Shown here one piece after another: positions 32,231-43,670 of a stretch of DNA of 64,000 bases (position 1 is its first letter; every line of letters starts with the position of its first letter). This stretch comes from Wurfbainia villosa (Eukaryota > Streptophyta > Magnoliopsida > Zingiberales > Zingiberaceae), in the NCBI GenBank assembly GCA_025175895.1, contig CM046004.1, positions 49,589,359 through 49,653,358 on the forward strand. The letters run 5' to 3'. A program made the position numbers and the translations under genes. A model generated the notes under the pieces. The model was not told the origin of the DNA and did not search any database. It saw only the letters and a list, made by a program, of their open reading frames with translations.

Positions 32231-32985
32231 ATACAACAAGAATTAGACATAGAGTAGTTACATGTTCATCTAGACAACATATAGACATAACATTCATATA
32301 AAAGTAGTGACATGATCATTTAAGATCATATAAGCATAGCATTCATATAAAAGTAGTGACATGATCAATTAAGAACATATAGGCATAGACATAGCATTCA
32401 TATAAAAGTAGTGACATGATCATTTAAGAACATATAAGCATAACATTCATATAAAAGTAGTGACATGATGAATTAAGAACATATAGGCATAGCATTCATA
32501 TAAAAGTAGTGACATGAGCATTTAAGAACATATAAGCATAGCATTCATATAAAAGTAGTGACATGATCAATTAAGAACATATAGGCATAGCATTCATATA
32601 AAAGTAGTGACATGAGCATTTAAGAACATATAAGCATATCATTCATATAAAAGTAGTGGCATGATCATTTAGGAACATATAAGCATAGCATTCATATAAA
32701 TATAATAATCATAGATTTTGACATAGAGTAGTGACATGATCATTCAAGAACATATAAGCATAGCATACATATAAGAGTAATGACATGATCATTCAAGAAC
32801 ATATAAGCATAACATACATATAAGAGTAATGACATGATCATTCAAGAACATATAAGCATAGCATACATATAAGAGTAATGACATGATCATTCAAGAACAT
32901 ATAAGCATAGCATTCATATAAGAGTAATGACATGATCATTCAAGACCATATAAGCATAGCATTCATATAAATATCATAATCACAT
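32231..32985. repeat. 49-bp tandem array in the TEK-2 LTR
   Basis: The unit contains CATTCATATAAAAGTAGTGA, CATGATCATT and AAGAACATATAAGCATAG. Starts near 32445, 32493, 32543, 32592 and 32641 show the 49-bp period. There are about 14-15 units, with a second subtype (ATACATATAAGAGTAATGAC) in the last third. Confidence 0.85.
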
Positions 32986-33109
32986 AGACATGAAAAGGGG
33001 TATATGCAAGATGCTCCTTGAAAACATATATTTTATAGGTACTTAAACATAATCTCAATATATTGGGCCAGACATTGTACCACATACATCATCATCATTG
33101 CGCGCATCC

Positions 33110-33492
33110 CTAAATAGACCCGAGGTGGCTAATCCCGAACCTACTAGGGTACTAGGTCCGTACTACGTTCGTCGACCTAGGGGCAACATAACATAGAAGC
33201 CCATCCTAGGCCTGTACTTATGACCGTCGGCCTAGGGCAACTTTGGAGCCCATCCCGTACTAGTTCCGTACTATGACCATCAACCTAGGGGTACGTAGGA
33301 GACCATCCCTTGGACCTTGTTAGGGTCCGGTACAAGATATGCAAAAAGTAAAATAGCATATCATGTTCCTTATCATAACATATCATGTTCCTTATCATAA
33401 CATATCATATTCCTTATCATTACATATTATGTTCCTTATAATAGCATATCATGTTCCTTTTCATAACATATCATGTTCCTTTTCATAACATA
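33110..33492. repeat. Two further arrays in the TEK-2 LTR
   Basis: At about 33120-33310 a unit of some 85 bp with GACCTAGGGG and GCCCATCC occurs about three times. At 33354-33492 a 22-bp unit, ACATATCATGTTCCTTATCA, occurs six times. Confidence 0.75.
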
Positions 33493-33639
33493 AATAGTGC
33501 TCTTAGTCCCCATTCATGGGGAAGCATCTCTTAGGCATTTTCATCATACATACTTGTTCATCTTGATGCAATGAGCATAACATAATCATACATTCATACA
33601 ATTAACATGGACATAAGGTAGTGGCATCATGCTATCATA

Positions 33640-34760
33640 AAGTCTAACTAACATCATCTTAACATCTTATATACATGTAGCATGGCATAGAGGATTTTTA
33701 GAGGGCATGAACATGGGTTGGCCGAAACCCTAAGGGAGGGTTCTTTAGAATTCAAACACTAAAACAACTTGTAAAAGGTCTACCTAACATCATACTAAAA
33801 TCATATACATATAGAGTATGACATGAAACATCATGAACAAGCATATGATGGTGTGGCCGAAACTTCATGGGGGTTCTGACAAAATTTAAACCCTAAACAA
33901 CTTGTACAAGATCTAACTAACCACATGTTAACATCCATTACATATAGATCATGGCATGGAAGACCATTAGGAGCACAACTAGGACTTGGCCGAAACTTCA
34001 AGGGGGGCTTTGGGATCAAACACTCAAATCTAGCCTATCTATCAACATGTTATCTTCATCTATATACAAAACATGGCATGGAAACATATAGGTCATGTCA
34101 TGGAAGACCATTAGGAGCATGATTAGGTCTTGGCCGAAAGTTTCAAGGGGCTTTGGGATCAAACACTCAAATCAAGCCTATCTATCAACATGTTATCTTC
34201 ATCTACATACAAAACATGGCATGGAAACATATAGATCATAGCATGGAAGACCATTAGGAGCATGATTAGGTCTTGGCCGAAAGTTTCAAGGGGGCTTTAG
34301 GATCAAACACTCAAATCAAGCCAATCTATCAACATGTTATCTTCATCTACACACAAAACAAGGCATGGAAACATATAGATCATAGCATGGAAGACCATTA
34401 GGAGCATGATTAGGACTTGGCCGAATGTTTCAAGAGGGCTTTGGGATCAAACACTCAAATCAAGGCTATCTATCAACATGTTATCTTCATCTACATACAA
34501 AACATGGCATGGAAACTTATAGATCATAGCATGGAATACCATTAGGAGCTTGATTACGTCTTGGCTGAAAGTTTCAATGGGGCTTTTGAATCAAACACTA
34601 AATCAAGCCTATCTATCAACATGTTATCTTCATATACATAAAAAGCATGGCATGAAAACATATAGATCATGCCATGGAAAATCATTGGAAGCATGAAGGG
34701 GGTCTTGGTCGATAGTTTCAAAGAGGATTTTTAAGAAATCAACAATCGAAACAACTTGTA
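33640..34760. repeat. 144-bp tandem array in the TEK-2 LTR
   Basis: The unit holds GACCATTAGGAGCATGATTA, TTGGCCGAAAGTTTCA, GGGATCAAACACTCAAATC and ACATGTTATCTTCATC. Anchors at 33961, 34105, 34249, 34392 and 34536 give a 143-144 bp period. Two more decayed units precede and one follows, so about eight in all. Confidence 0.85.
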
Positions 34761-35354
34761 CTGCAGGGGAGGGGATACTTACATCCTTTCGCTTGTTAAG
34801 TATAAGGGTATACCCTAGGTGGTGTCAAGACAAAACCTCTTCCTTCCTTCTTGAGTTTTCAGAAATGGGAGAAGGGGAGGAGTGGTTTCTTCTAGCATTA
34901 GTAAGACTTGTGAGGAACTCCTCTTGGAAAACCCCTCTTGAGAATCCCTACACAAGAAACCCTAGAGCTTGGGATGAAAAAGGGAGGAAGGGGAATGAGA
35001 AATTCGGCCAAGGGTGAGGAAGGAGGAGAATGAAGAAGGAAAGTGGGGTTTTACTTCCTCTCTTCTCTTAATTATACTTTTTAATACCTAGGGAATGAAC
35101 ACTCTTCATCCTTTCATGGGGGGATGAACCAACTCTTCATCTTCCCATCTATATTTTTTGTATATTCTTTATATATCTTATCCATGAATCATCCTATGGT
35201 CTTGTACAGTCAAGGCTACCTCCCTATTTGGAGCTTCATGGTTCAAATCCTACCTATACCCATCTTTATTTTATTTTATTTGAAACCTTTTATGGGCATT
35301 AAAACCCATATAATTACTTTGAATAGTTTAGAATTTTACGGGCATTACAAAACA

Positions 35355-36126
35355 ACCTATCATGAACAAATGAATGCTAAATAAAATGCAAATATCAGGA
35401 TAGAAACTACTGTTAGAAATAAAATAAATCAAAACTTGGGCCCCCTAGACTTATATGAAATCATACCACTAATACGGTGGTCGAGGTGGAAAGTTTGGTA
35501 GCCTCGGCATCTCAGGATCTTGGGAGAATCTGGTGCTGAGTCGCTGATGCCACATGCACATGTGGTCGATTTGAGAGTTGGTGGATGCAACGATTGCTCT
35601 GTGCTCCTCCTCCCTAGCCCACTGTGCCTACTGGGCACGCATGTGCTACCTGACCTCCCGATGATAGGTAGCCTCCTCTTGGAAGTATATACGGGTCTCG
35701 TTGTAGAACTCCTCGGCCTACTGGAAGTGCTCTCCTAAGCTATGAAACTCCGCCTGCATTTAAGATATGTGCTCCTTCAATCGCTGCCCCTGTGTCTGTG
35801 GCTTTGTGTATATGTCATCGAGGCACGATCGGAACGCTGAGAAGTCATAGGCGATTGTACCTGCATCCTGCTCAAAAGTAGAAGAAAAAGGGTGGTGCAG
35901 GTGCAGGCTCTCATCGTTGGACTAACTGGGCTCAAAACAATTTTTGCTTATTCCTAGCAAATTATTTCTAATCCTAAACTATTTTAAAAAATATAAGTGA
36001 CCATAAATCAATGTCTAAATTATACACATGAATGCAGAAAGATTAAAAACATGTAAAATTAAACTTGGGTTGCCTCCCAAGAAACACTTTGTTTAAGGTC
36101 TTTTAGCTCGACCACACTCCATTATC
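35355..36126 (-). other. GYP-1 3' non-coding region, inner part
   Basis: Just outside the integrase stop, at about 36065-36085, the minus strand reads CTTGGGAGGCAACCCAAG, a palindromic block common after pol in Athila/Tat-like elements. The rest has no recognisable domain. The ORFs at 35429-35738 look spurious. Confidence 0.6.
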
Positions 36127-37310
36127 TCAACTTGGCTCCAGAGGTTTTGTAAACCTCCATTCATCTGTCTCAAATTCTTGACACTCCCCTAGATACTTCT
36201 TAAGTCGATGTCCATTTACCTTAATCTTCCTTGATTCCTTGCTCCATATATCCACTGTACCATATGGGTATACACTTTTTACGCGAAACGGTCCTAACCA
36301 TCTTGATTTCAACTTTCCTGGAAAAGTTTTAACCTGGAATTATACAAGAGAAAAAATTTCCTTCCTTAAACTTCCTTCTTAATATATGTTGGTCATGCCA
36401 CCTCCTAGTTCTTTCCTTATATATCTTAGCATGTTCATATGCATCTCTTCGAATTTCGTCTAGCTCACTCAACTGCAGTTTCCTTTTCTCTCCTGTCGCG
36501 CAATAGTCCAAGTTGAGCTTTTTGATGGCCCAATAGGCCTTGTGTTCCAATTCAACGGGCAAGTGGCATGGTTTCCAATAAACTAGGTGAAATGGGGTCA
36601 TACCTATCGGGGTCTTAAAGGCTGTGCGGTAAGCCCAAAGAGCATCATCCAGTTTTTGTGACCAATCTTTCCTCGATGCCACTACCATATTTTTTAGAAT
36701 ACTTTTGATCTCTCGATTTGAAATTTCCACTTGTCCGCTCATTTGTGGGTGGTATGATGTCGAGACTTTGTGGATTACCCCGTGCTTGTGTAGCAACTTT
36801 TCAAATGTTTTTTCAATGAAGTGGGATCTTCCATCACTGATTACAACTCTAAGAACTCCGAATATAGGGAATATGTTTATTTTGAACATTTTTTTTTACA
36901 ATCCTAGCATCGCAGTGGGGTGATGCTATGGCCTTAACCCATTTGGAGATGTAGTCTACGATGACTAGGATATATCTGTTTTTGTCGAAAGTGGGAAAGG
37001 GGCCCATGAAATCTATTCCCAATACATCAAAGAGTTCTACTTCTAATATGACGCTTGCCAGCATCTCATGTCTCCTACCTATATTTCCTTTTCACTGGCA
37101 CCAATCGCAGGAGACTACATAGTTGTGTGTGTCTCTAAACAAACTAGGCCAGTAGAATCCTGCCTGAAGTACCTTCGTAGCTGTTTTTGAAATTCTGGCA
37201 TGTTGCCCATACGGTGAGGAATGACAGTGAAAGAAGATTCTCTCCACTTCCTCTACTGGTACTCACCTTCGATATACACTATTTGCACATTTTCTAAACA
37301 GGAAGGGATC
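36127..37310 (-). pseudogene. GYP-1 integrase
   Basis: From N- to C-terminus on the minus strand: zinc-binding region at about 37080-37200 (GFYWPSLFRD, SCDWCQ), core from 37064 (LGIDFMGPFP, first Asp; VVISDGRSHF, second Asp; QVEISNREIK, Glu), then HLVYWKPCHLPVELEHKAYW and the C-terminal KSRWLGPFRVKSVYPYGTVD ending at 36127. A frameshift lies between 36849 and 36889, and breaks occur near 37065 and 36320. The catalytic triad is readable across frames. It would insert element cDNA into host chromosomes. Confidence 0.88.
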
Positions 37311-37322
37311 ATCCCATATATA

Positions 37323-37870
37323 TTACCGAACTTCGGCAAAGAATCTTTTCCTTTGTTGGGTCATAAATTCTGGTGGTATTACTATCCCTGCCAAATAATT
37401 TACCAAATCTGCATACCAGGGGGTGGTAACCTTAGTAATGGTCAGGAGGGTAACATCTTGCAGAGCATCATCTATTTGGGCACTATCTCCCTCTTCTACC
37501 TCGCCATCGATAGGCATGCACGATAAGTGGTGTACAATGACATTATCCGAGCCCTTTTTATCCCTGATTTCTATGTCAAATTCTTGAAGTAATAGAATCA
37601 AGCGAATAAGATGGGGTTTAGCATCCTTCTTACTCAGCAAGGAGCGGACTGCGGTATGATCAGTGTAAACAATAACCTTCAAACCTACTAAGTACTGTTT
37701 GAACTTGTCAAATGCAAACACGACTGCCAGCAATTCTTTCTCAGTCGTGGCATAGTTGATCTGTGCTCCGTTCATTGTCTTACTGGCGTAGTGAATAGTG
37801 TGCAACTTCTTCTCCTTCCTTTGCCGTAATACTGCCCCTACTACATAATTACTAGCATCACGCATGACCT
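37323..37870 (-). pseudogene. GYP-1 RNase H
   Basis: The open frame of 180 codons starts at MRDASNYVVGAVL (first acidic residue) and continues with HYASKTMNGAQINYATTEKE (Glu), VYTDHTAVRSLLSK (Asp), LILLLQEFDIEIRDKKGSDN and VIVHHLSCMP. This is a complete Gypsy RNase H by motif content. A stop separates it from RT at about 37870. Confidence 0.88.
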
Positions 37871-37874
37871 CGAA

Positions 37875-38750
37875 TCATAGGCTCCAGTCAGGGGGTTGTA
37901 TTATCGGAGACGTTAATAAGGCATTTTTTATTTGCTCGAACGGTACTAAACATTGTCGATCGAAAATTAACTCTATGTCCATAGCTAGTAGATTTGTTAG
38001 AGGTCTAGTTATCTGATAAAAAATCTTTATGAACATTCTATAAAAACCCACATGCCCAAGAAAGCTTCGGATGCCCTTCACATCCCTGGGTGGCGGCAAC
38101 TTTTCAATTACTTCGACCGTCGCCTTGTCTACTTCGATACCATTCCCTGATATCTTATGTCCCAGGACTATCCCTTCAGTTACCAAGAAGTTAAATTTTT
38201 CCTAGTTCAAAACCAAGTTGTTCTCCTCAAACCTTTGTATAATGCTTTCTAAATTCTTCAGACATGCATCGAAACTTGTTCCATAGACTGAAAAATCATC
38301 TATTAACACGTCCATAATTTGTTCAATCATATCTGAAAAATAGCTATCATACAACGTTGGAAGGTGGCTGGGGCATTACATAAACCAAAGGGCATTTTTC
38401 TATATGCGAAGGTTCCATATGGGTAGGTGAAGGTAGTCTTCTCTTGGTCCTTGAGGTGAATCGGGATTTGGAAAAAACTTGAGTACCCGTCAAGGTAGCA
38501 AAAATAGGAATGTTTAGTGAGGCGCTCCAACATTTGATCAATGAATAGAAGTGGAAAACGATCCTTCCTTGTTGCTTTGTTTAGTTTACGATAATCTATA
38601 CACATTCTCCACCCCGTTACCGTTCGAACAGGAATCAACTCATTCTCTTCATTCTTGATTACTATAGTGTCACCTTTCTTTGGAGCTACGTGCACCGGAC
38701 TTACCCACTCACTATTTGAAATTTGATAAATTATTTCGGCATCCAATAGT
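37875..38750 (-). pseudogene. GYP-1 reverse transcriptase, main part
   Basis: On the minus strand: SEWVSPVHVAPKKGD, WRMCIDYRKLNKATRKDRFP, CYLDGYSSFFQIPI, GTFAYRKMPFGLCNAPATFQ, then, after a break near 38330, the catalytic region VLIDDFSVYG (about 38285-38315) and, at 38186-37875, VLGHKISGNGIEVDKA and IRSFLGHVGFYR. Related elements have a Phe-Met or Tyr ahead of the Asp pair; here it is Leu-Ile. The N-terminal end is cut by the TEK-1 insertion at 38755; the frame there runs on into the LTR and the extra N-terminal residues are not real. Confidence 0.9.
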
Positions 38751-38755
38751 TTAAG

Positions 38756-41700
38756 TGACACTCCCCGAGAGTATGTCGTGCCGAAAAGCAAATGGACGAC
38801 ATCTCCCTTGTACATGATAACATCTCGTGTTAATACAAGGCCAGTAGGCCACAACAACAACAACATATATATATGTAAACAAACCACAGCGGAAACTAAT
38901 ACAACAACATCACAAACTACACACATGTATACCGGTATGACTAACACCGACTCAGAACACCATAACAAAACCAGAAAAAAGAAAGCTACAACATTTACAT
39001 CATCCAATCACTATAAAACATCACACAAACCAAATCCATATCGGAACACCAATGAAAACCGAAAAAAATGGACTCTCGGAGTTGAGATGAGACGATGCCC
39101 GCCAGGGGTGCTCCAAGTCCATCACGAAGTCGACTACCTGTTACCTTGGCGACAGAAAAACTCAGGGTCCATTGTAGTGAGTAAAACTCAACAGGTAATA
39201 GGAAAACATGTATATATCAAATATCACATGTAATTCAACAGCATAACCTAAGGTAACACAGGTATAATAGCACAGTATATAAATACATGCATATACTGTC
39301 TAACCAAATAAACAATGTATAACACAGAGTTACCTGAAAGTTTGCTACGCTACTCTGATCCAACCTAAGAATATATCCAACATATATAACAGGAAGAGTA
39401 ATACTAACTCACGATACAGGTCAAGGTATCTAATGGTCTATCCAACAAATATATATGTATTCGACACCACCGTATAACAGATACAAGAAGCATGTATGAA
39501 GATGATGTACAATCAAATGCAGCAAGCATAGTACAATCAAATGCAACATTATAATAAGCATATATATATATATATATACTGCATCTATATATTTATATTA
39601 ATCACAACCATCCATATATATATATACATGCATATATGTATATATATGACAATATGCAAAAATGTCATAAGTCATGGCAATGCAGCATGCATGGTCATGT
39701 CGGCTCACCCTAAAGCTACCATGACCCCAGTGTGGCCTCGGTGGCTCGAGCATGACAACTGTCCCAACTCAACACCAACCAGTACTCTTGAGTAGCCAAG
39801 TGGGCAGTATGATCGAGTAGCATATAAGCGTGAAGAGCAAGCTACACGATGGGGGTCCCTGCTGTTGTCCACTCCGACAGTCACTACCCATGAGTGGTCG
39901 AGTGCCACACACACATGACCACGACACACAAATCCCACTATTATCGTCTATAGTGGTAGAGTGCGACACCCCAATGCTCTACCCTCACTCCGATTACTCC
40001 TTCTATAAGTAACCGTGGAGGAAGGATGATTGACTACCCTCTCAACCATAAGGGAGACCACTTCGCCAGCATGCATGCAAATGACATGAATGCTCTGTCA
40101 CAAATAGACATCCACCACAGACTCTCTATTCTATAGAGAGTCATACTAATCAGATCAACGCACTCTCTATCCTGCAGAGAGTCGTACTCAACTGATCATA
40201 ACACTCTCTATCCAGTAGAAAGTCATACCAATCTAATCGATGCACTCTCTATCCTGTAGAGAGTCGTACTCAACTGATGGACACACACTCTATATTGTAG
40301 AGAGTCATACTCAACTGATTATAACAAGATAGGAATACCGGTCCGTAGTGACACACTAAGTACCATTCACCTTACCATTTACACAATACATGATCGGTGG
40401 TAAACATGCAACCTAAGGGTACTAAAATTAACCCTAGGTTCAAGACATTATTTACCTACGGATGACCTTTTTTCCCAATTTACAATCAGGTGATCATCCG
40501 GACTTTACTATTTGCACTTAACTAAACAAATTATAAGTTACTTACATCACCTATATATATAACTCCTAATCATGACAAAATGAAGCATGATAGCAGCAAT
40601 GGAGTTAACAACTAAAGGTAAGGTATCAAGCGCAAGGGTAAATAAGAACAGTGTTAGGGTAACATGAGCATATAAGATGATCATGTATCTAAATTTGCAT
40701 GCATTTAAAACTACCTGACCAGGGTAGGAATTACCCACCTGCTTTGTAGACACCAATTGTCTTCTCGTCCATGAATATCTCGAACCAAAATTCCGCAAAC
40801 AAAACATATACGATCCAATTATATTACCAATTCTAATATTAGGATCAAATCCTAATCCTACATCAACTTTATATCTCGATCAACTAACTGAACAACTTCC
40901 TTCATTAGCTCTTAATCAACAAACCAATAAGAGGCTAGCTATGGATGAAACCTAAATCACAACTAATAATCCACAATCAGCTACAACATCGACAACAAAG
41001 GTAAAACATTCTACTTCATAACATACCAAATAAAAGCTTACCTTTTACCGTTCGATCGGCACACTTATCAACACGATAATTCCAATCTAGCAACTCTCAC
41101 ACTTGAACTAGGAGGCAAAATAGATGCAAAGAGCCACAACTTTGTTGCTCATGGTGATAAAGAAATATAATCTTCACTTTCATTGAGGCCTGACGAATTC
41201 CAGCATAAATAAGGCCTTCTCCCATGTAGCAAAAACATCACGATGACAAATCCCTTGTAGCTCATGAATCACCAATTAGGAGTGAAGCTATAATACAGTT
41301 TAGCAATACCTAGAGCTCAACATCAACATAATAGGAGATCATCGACTTGTGTGGTAGCCTCAATTCGAGTTGACAACACTGCAGAAAAGAACACCAGTAT
41401 GGAACACGATCTGGGGAGACATCCAACAAATGATGGTTCGACGTCAGACCACTGATCAACAGTAACAAATCTACTCATGGAAGAGTAACCATTGACGAAG
41501 GAATGAAAAGGTGGCGGTGTCGATCCAGCACGGCGACATCCTTGGCAAGCTAAGCTCATGTGAATATGAGCGGCAATGGGATAGGGATTGGGGAAACCTA
41601 GTGGCAAATCAGTCTCGCGTCGAGAGGGGACTGACGACTAAAGAAATTGGCTGAAGGTGATTGAACAGAATTGAGCTGCGGTGGTGGAGATGAGGAAGAA

Positions 41701-42291
41701 GAAATGCCGAGCACCTTGATCGGCGAAGAGAGGAAGAAGCTGGCGGGGATCGCAATCGGTGACATGGGGGGTGATCTGCTCGATCGGGAGAAAAACAAAA
41801 GAAATTGACGACCCCATCACTAAAGATAGACTCATTGTGGTAGTGGCAGTGGAGTGACGATAGCGACTGGTGTGGCGAGCTAGCTTGGGGCACCGACGAT
41901 CGAAGAGGAGCTCGCTAGTGTCGATTGGCGCGGCGACGACGATCGCTATGCGGTGTTAACGAGGCGGGCGAGGTATGGAGGGCGGCGACGAGTTGTCTCG
42001 GTAAGAAACGAAGAGAAGATGACTGATCAGCTCTCACGACGAGAAGAAATGAAAGGAAATAACGTCGATTGGTGAGAAACGTTTGGGAAGGTGTCGGCGT
42101 TGGAAATGAAGGAAACAGGTAAACGGGCAACATTAGTAAATGACTGGGACCCCCTAACCATGGTTTAATTAATCTCTAACCATGGTTTAATTAATCCCTA
42201 ACCATGGATTAATTAATCGTTAGGAATAGTTCCCTAATTACTGAATAATAGGGATAAGAATCCGTCGCAAATTTATTCATGGTATTTTACA
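38756..42291 (-). repeat. TEK-1 3' LTR (3536 bp)
   Basis: It begins TGACACTCCCCGAGAG and ends ATGGTATTTTACA. It aligns with 47063-50698. It contains CAGCGGAA (38887-38894), (AT)n near 39558-39578, the 41-bp palindromic array (40121-40318) and three near-identical TAACCATGGTTTAATTAAT units near the end (about 42160-42220). ORFs inside (38778-39233, 41323-42133) recur in the other LTR copies and are not genes. Confidence 0.92.
40121..40318. repeat. 41-bp palindromic array in the TEK-1 3' LTR
   Basis: Five units start near 40121, 40162, 40203, 40244 and 40285. The core ACTCTCTATCCTGTAGAGAGT is followed by a 20-bp spacer with ACTGATC-like sequence. Confidence 0.87.
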
Positions 42292-42306
42292 TTCTCCCTC
42301 ACTTAA
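42292..42306 (-). other. TEK-1 polypurine tract
   Basis: The minus strand reads AAGTGAGGGAGAA directly before the 3' LTR. Confidence 0.72.
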
Positions 42307-42389
42307 TAAAATTTGGTCCCCAAATTTCGTACTTTGATGCAAGAACAGATACAAGAAATTTCCGAAATGACCACATACCTCAAGTGAAC

Positions 42390-42700
42390 AAACGAGGGTA
42401 CCGAGCTTAGATAGTATCTTCCAGCTCCCACATAGCCTCCTCATCGGTATGATGCTGCCATCCAACTCTTACTAGTTGGATGGTTTTCTTCCTCCACTAA
42501 CGCTTCTTGCGACCAAGAATCCGTACTGGAATCTGCTCATAAGTCGCATTCACCTGGAGTGGACTCGAAACCTCCTTCAGAACATGATCTGAATGCGGCA
42601 CATATTTCCTCAGCATAGAAACATGAAATACATTGTGAACACCTACCAGTGTCGGAGATAAAGCCAACCGTAAGCTACACCACCAATCCACTCCAATATT
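42390..42700 (-). pseudogene. TEK-1 integrase C-terminus with chromodomain remnant
   Basis: The minus frame 42497-42691 has HNVFHVSMLRKYVPHSDHVL, the C-terminal motif of Gypsy chromovirus integrase. Just beyond, in another frame at about 42410-42475, WQHHTDEEAMWELED is readable: the conserved core of a group II-type chromodomain, with the usual aromatic and acidic residues. A TAG and small shifts follow. Chromodomains are thought to steer integration toward marked chromatin. Confidence 0.8.
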
Positions 42701-43062
42701 TCAAATGGACCAATGTAGTGTGAAGCTAATTTTCCTTTCAACCTAAATCATTTCACCCCTTTTTCATAGGTGAAACACGTAGAAATACCTGTTCCCCAAC
42801 TGAGAACTCCAAAGGCCTTCGCCTCTAGTCGGCATAACTCTTCTATCGACCCTATGCTTCTAATAACCATCATCCGATGACACGCACCAACTCTATATCA
42901 TGTTGGATACTTTGTCTCCCCCAATAGCTGTCATTCCCTGACTTCCTCCCATAATACGGAAGATATACAGAGTCTATCGTATAGGGCCTCAGAAGAAGTC
43001 ATCTGAATGGATGAGTGATAACTGTTCTTATAGTCATATTCCACTAAAGGAGTGTAATTCTC

Positions 43063-43670
43063 CTAACTACCTCCATAATCCATGACACAAGATCTTAATA
43101 GATCCTCGAGAGTATAAATGGTACGCTTCGACTGTCTGTCTATCTGCGGATGAAATGTTATACTGAGCCGAAATTTTGTACCCATAGCTTGCTGCTGACT
43201 CTGCCAACATTGCGAGGGAAATCGTGGGTCTCTATCAGATATGATACTTAAAGGCACTCCATGAAATCTGATAATCTTTGGTAGTACAACTCTACAGACG
43301 TCCAACAAGTCCATTCCACGAATAGACAGAAAGTGAGCTGATTTGGTCGGTCGATCCACGATCACCCAAATCGTATCATATCCTTTATGGGTTCTAGGCA
43401 ATCCCGTAACGAAATCCATCATGATTTGCTCCCACTTCCATTCCGCAATCAAAATTTTTCTAGAGCAATCCAGCAAGTTTCTGTTGTTCAGCCTTCCCTT
43501 ACTAGCATACTAAACATCGAGTAGTAACATCTGCTACATCTCTCTTTATACCGTTCCACCAATATAGACGTTTCAAATCTCGGTACATCGGAGTACCACT
43601 AGGGTGAATATCAAATCTCTAATGATGTGCTTCCTGTAGCAACTCTTCCTTAACTAGACGCGTGTCCGAA
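43063..43670 (-). pseudogene. TEK-1 integrase zinc finger and core, catalytic Glu replaced by Lys
   Basis: At about 43500-43660 the minus strand reads a zinc-binding segment (EAHHS, DIHPSGT, YRDLKRLYWW, CLVC). The core frame 43476-43063 has WEQIMMDFVTGLPRT (first Asp), IVDRPTKSAHFL, IISDRDPRF (second Asp) and SKRTIYTLEDLLRS. Where the family has SERT, this copy has SKRT (codon at 43126-43128), a G-to-A-type change that removes the third catalytic residue. The zinc finger and core are separated by a stop or shift. Confidence 0.87.

Larger units (their letters stand above)
31751..35349 (-). mobile_element. TEK-2 solo LTR (3599 bp), TSD AAACA, rich in tandem repeats
   Basis: The ends are TGTCACACCCACC and GGGCATTACA; AAACA is duplicated at 31746-31750 and 35350-35354. 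Its length and ends fit a Tekay/Del-type chromovirus, but no internal region remains, so the family is inferred. A 29-bp duplication near the start carries CAGCGGAA twice (31829-31836, 31857-31864). Four tandem arrays follow (see separate entries). The minus orientation is inferred from that motif. ORFs inside are not genes. Confidence 0.82.

Noticed and set aside
38778..39233. 151-codon plus-strand ORF rich in Thr and Asn
   Set aside because: It lies in the TEK-1 LTR and is partly repeated at 47067-47333; low-complexity composition and no domain.
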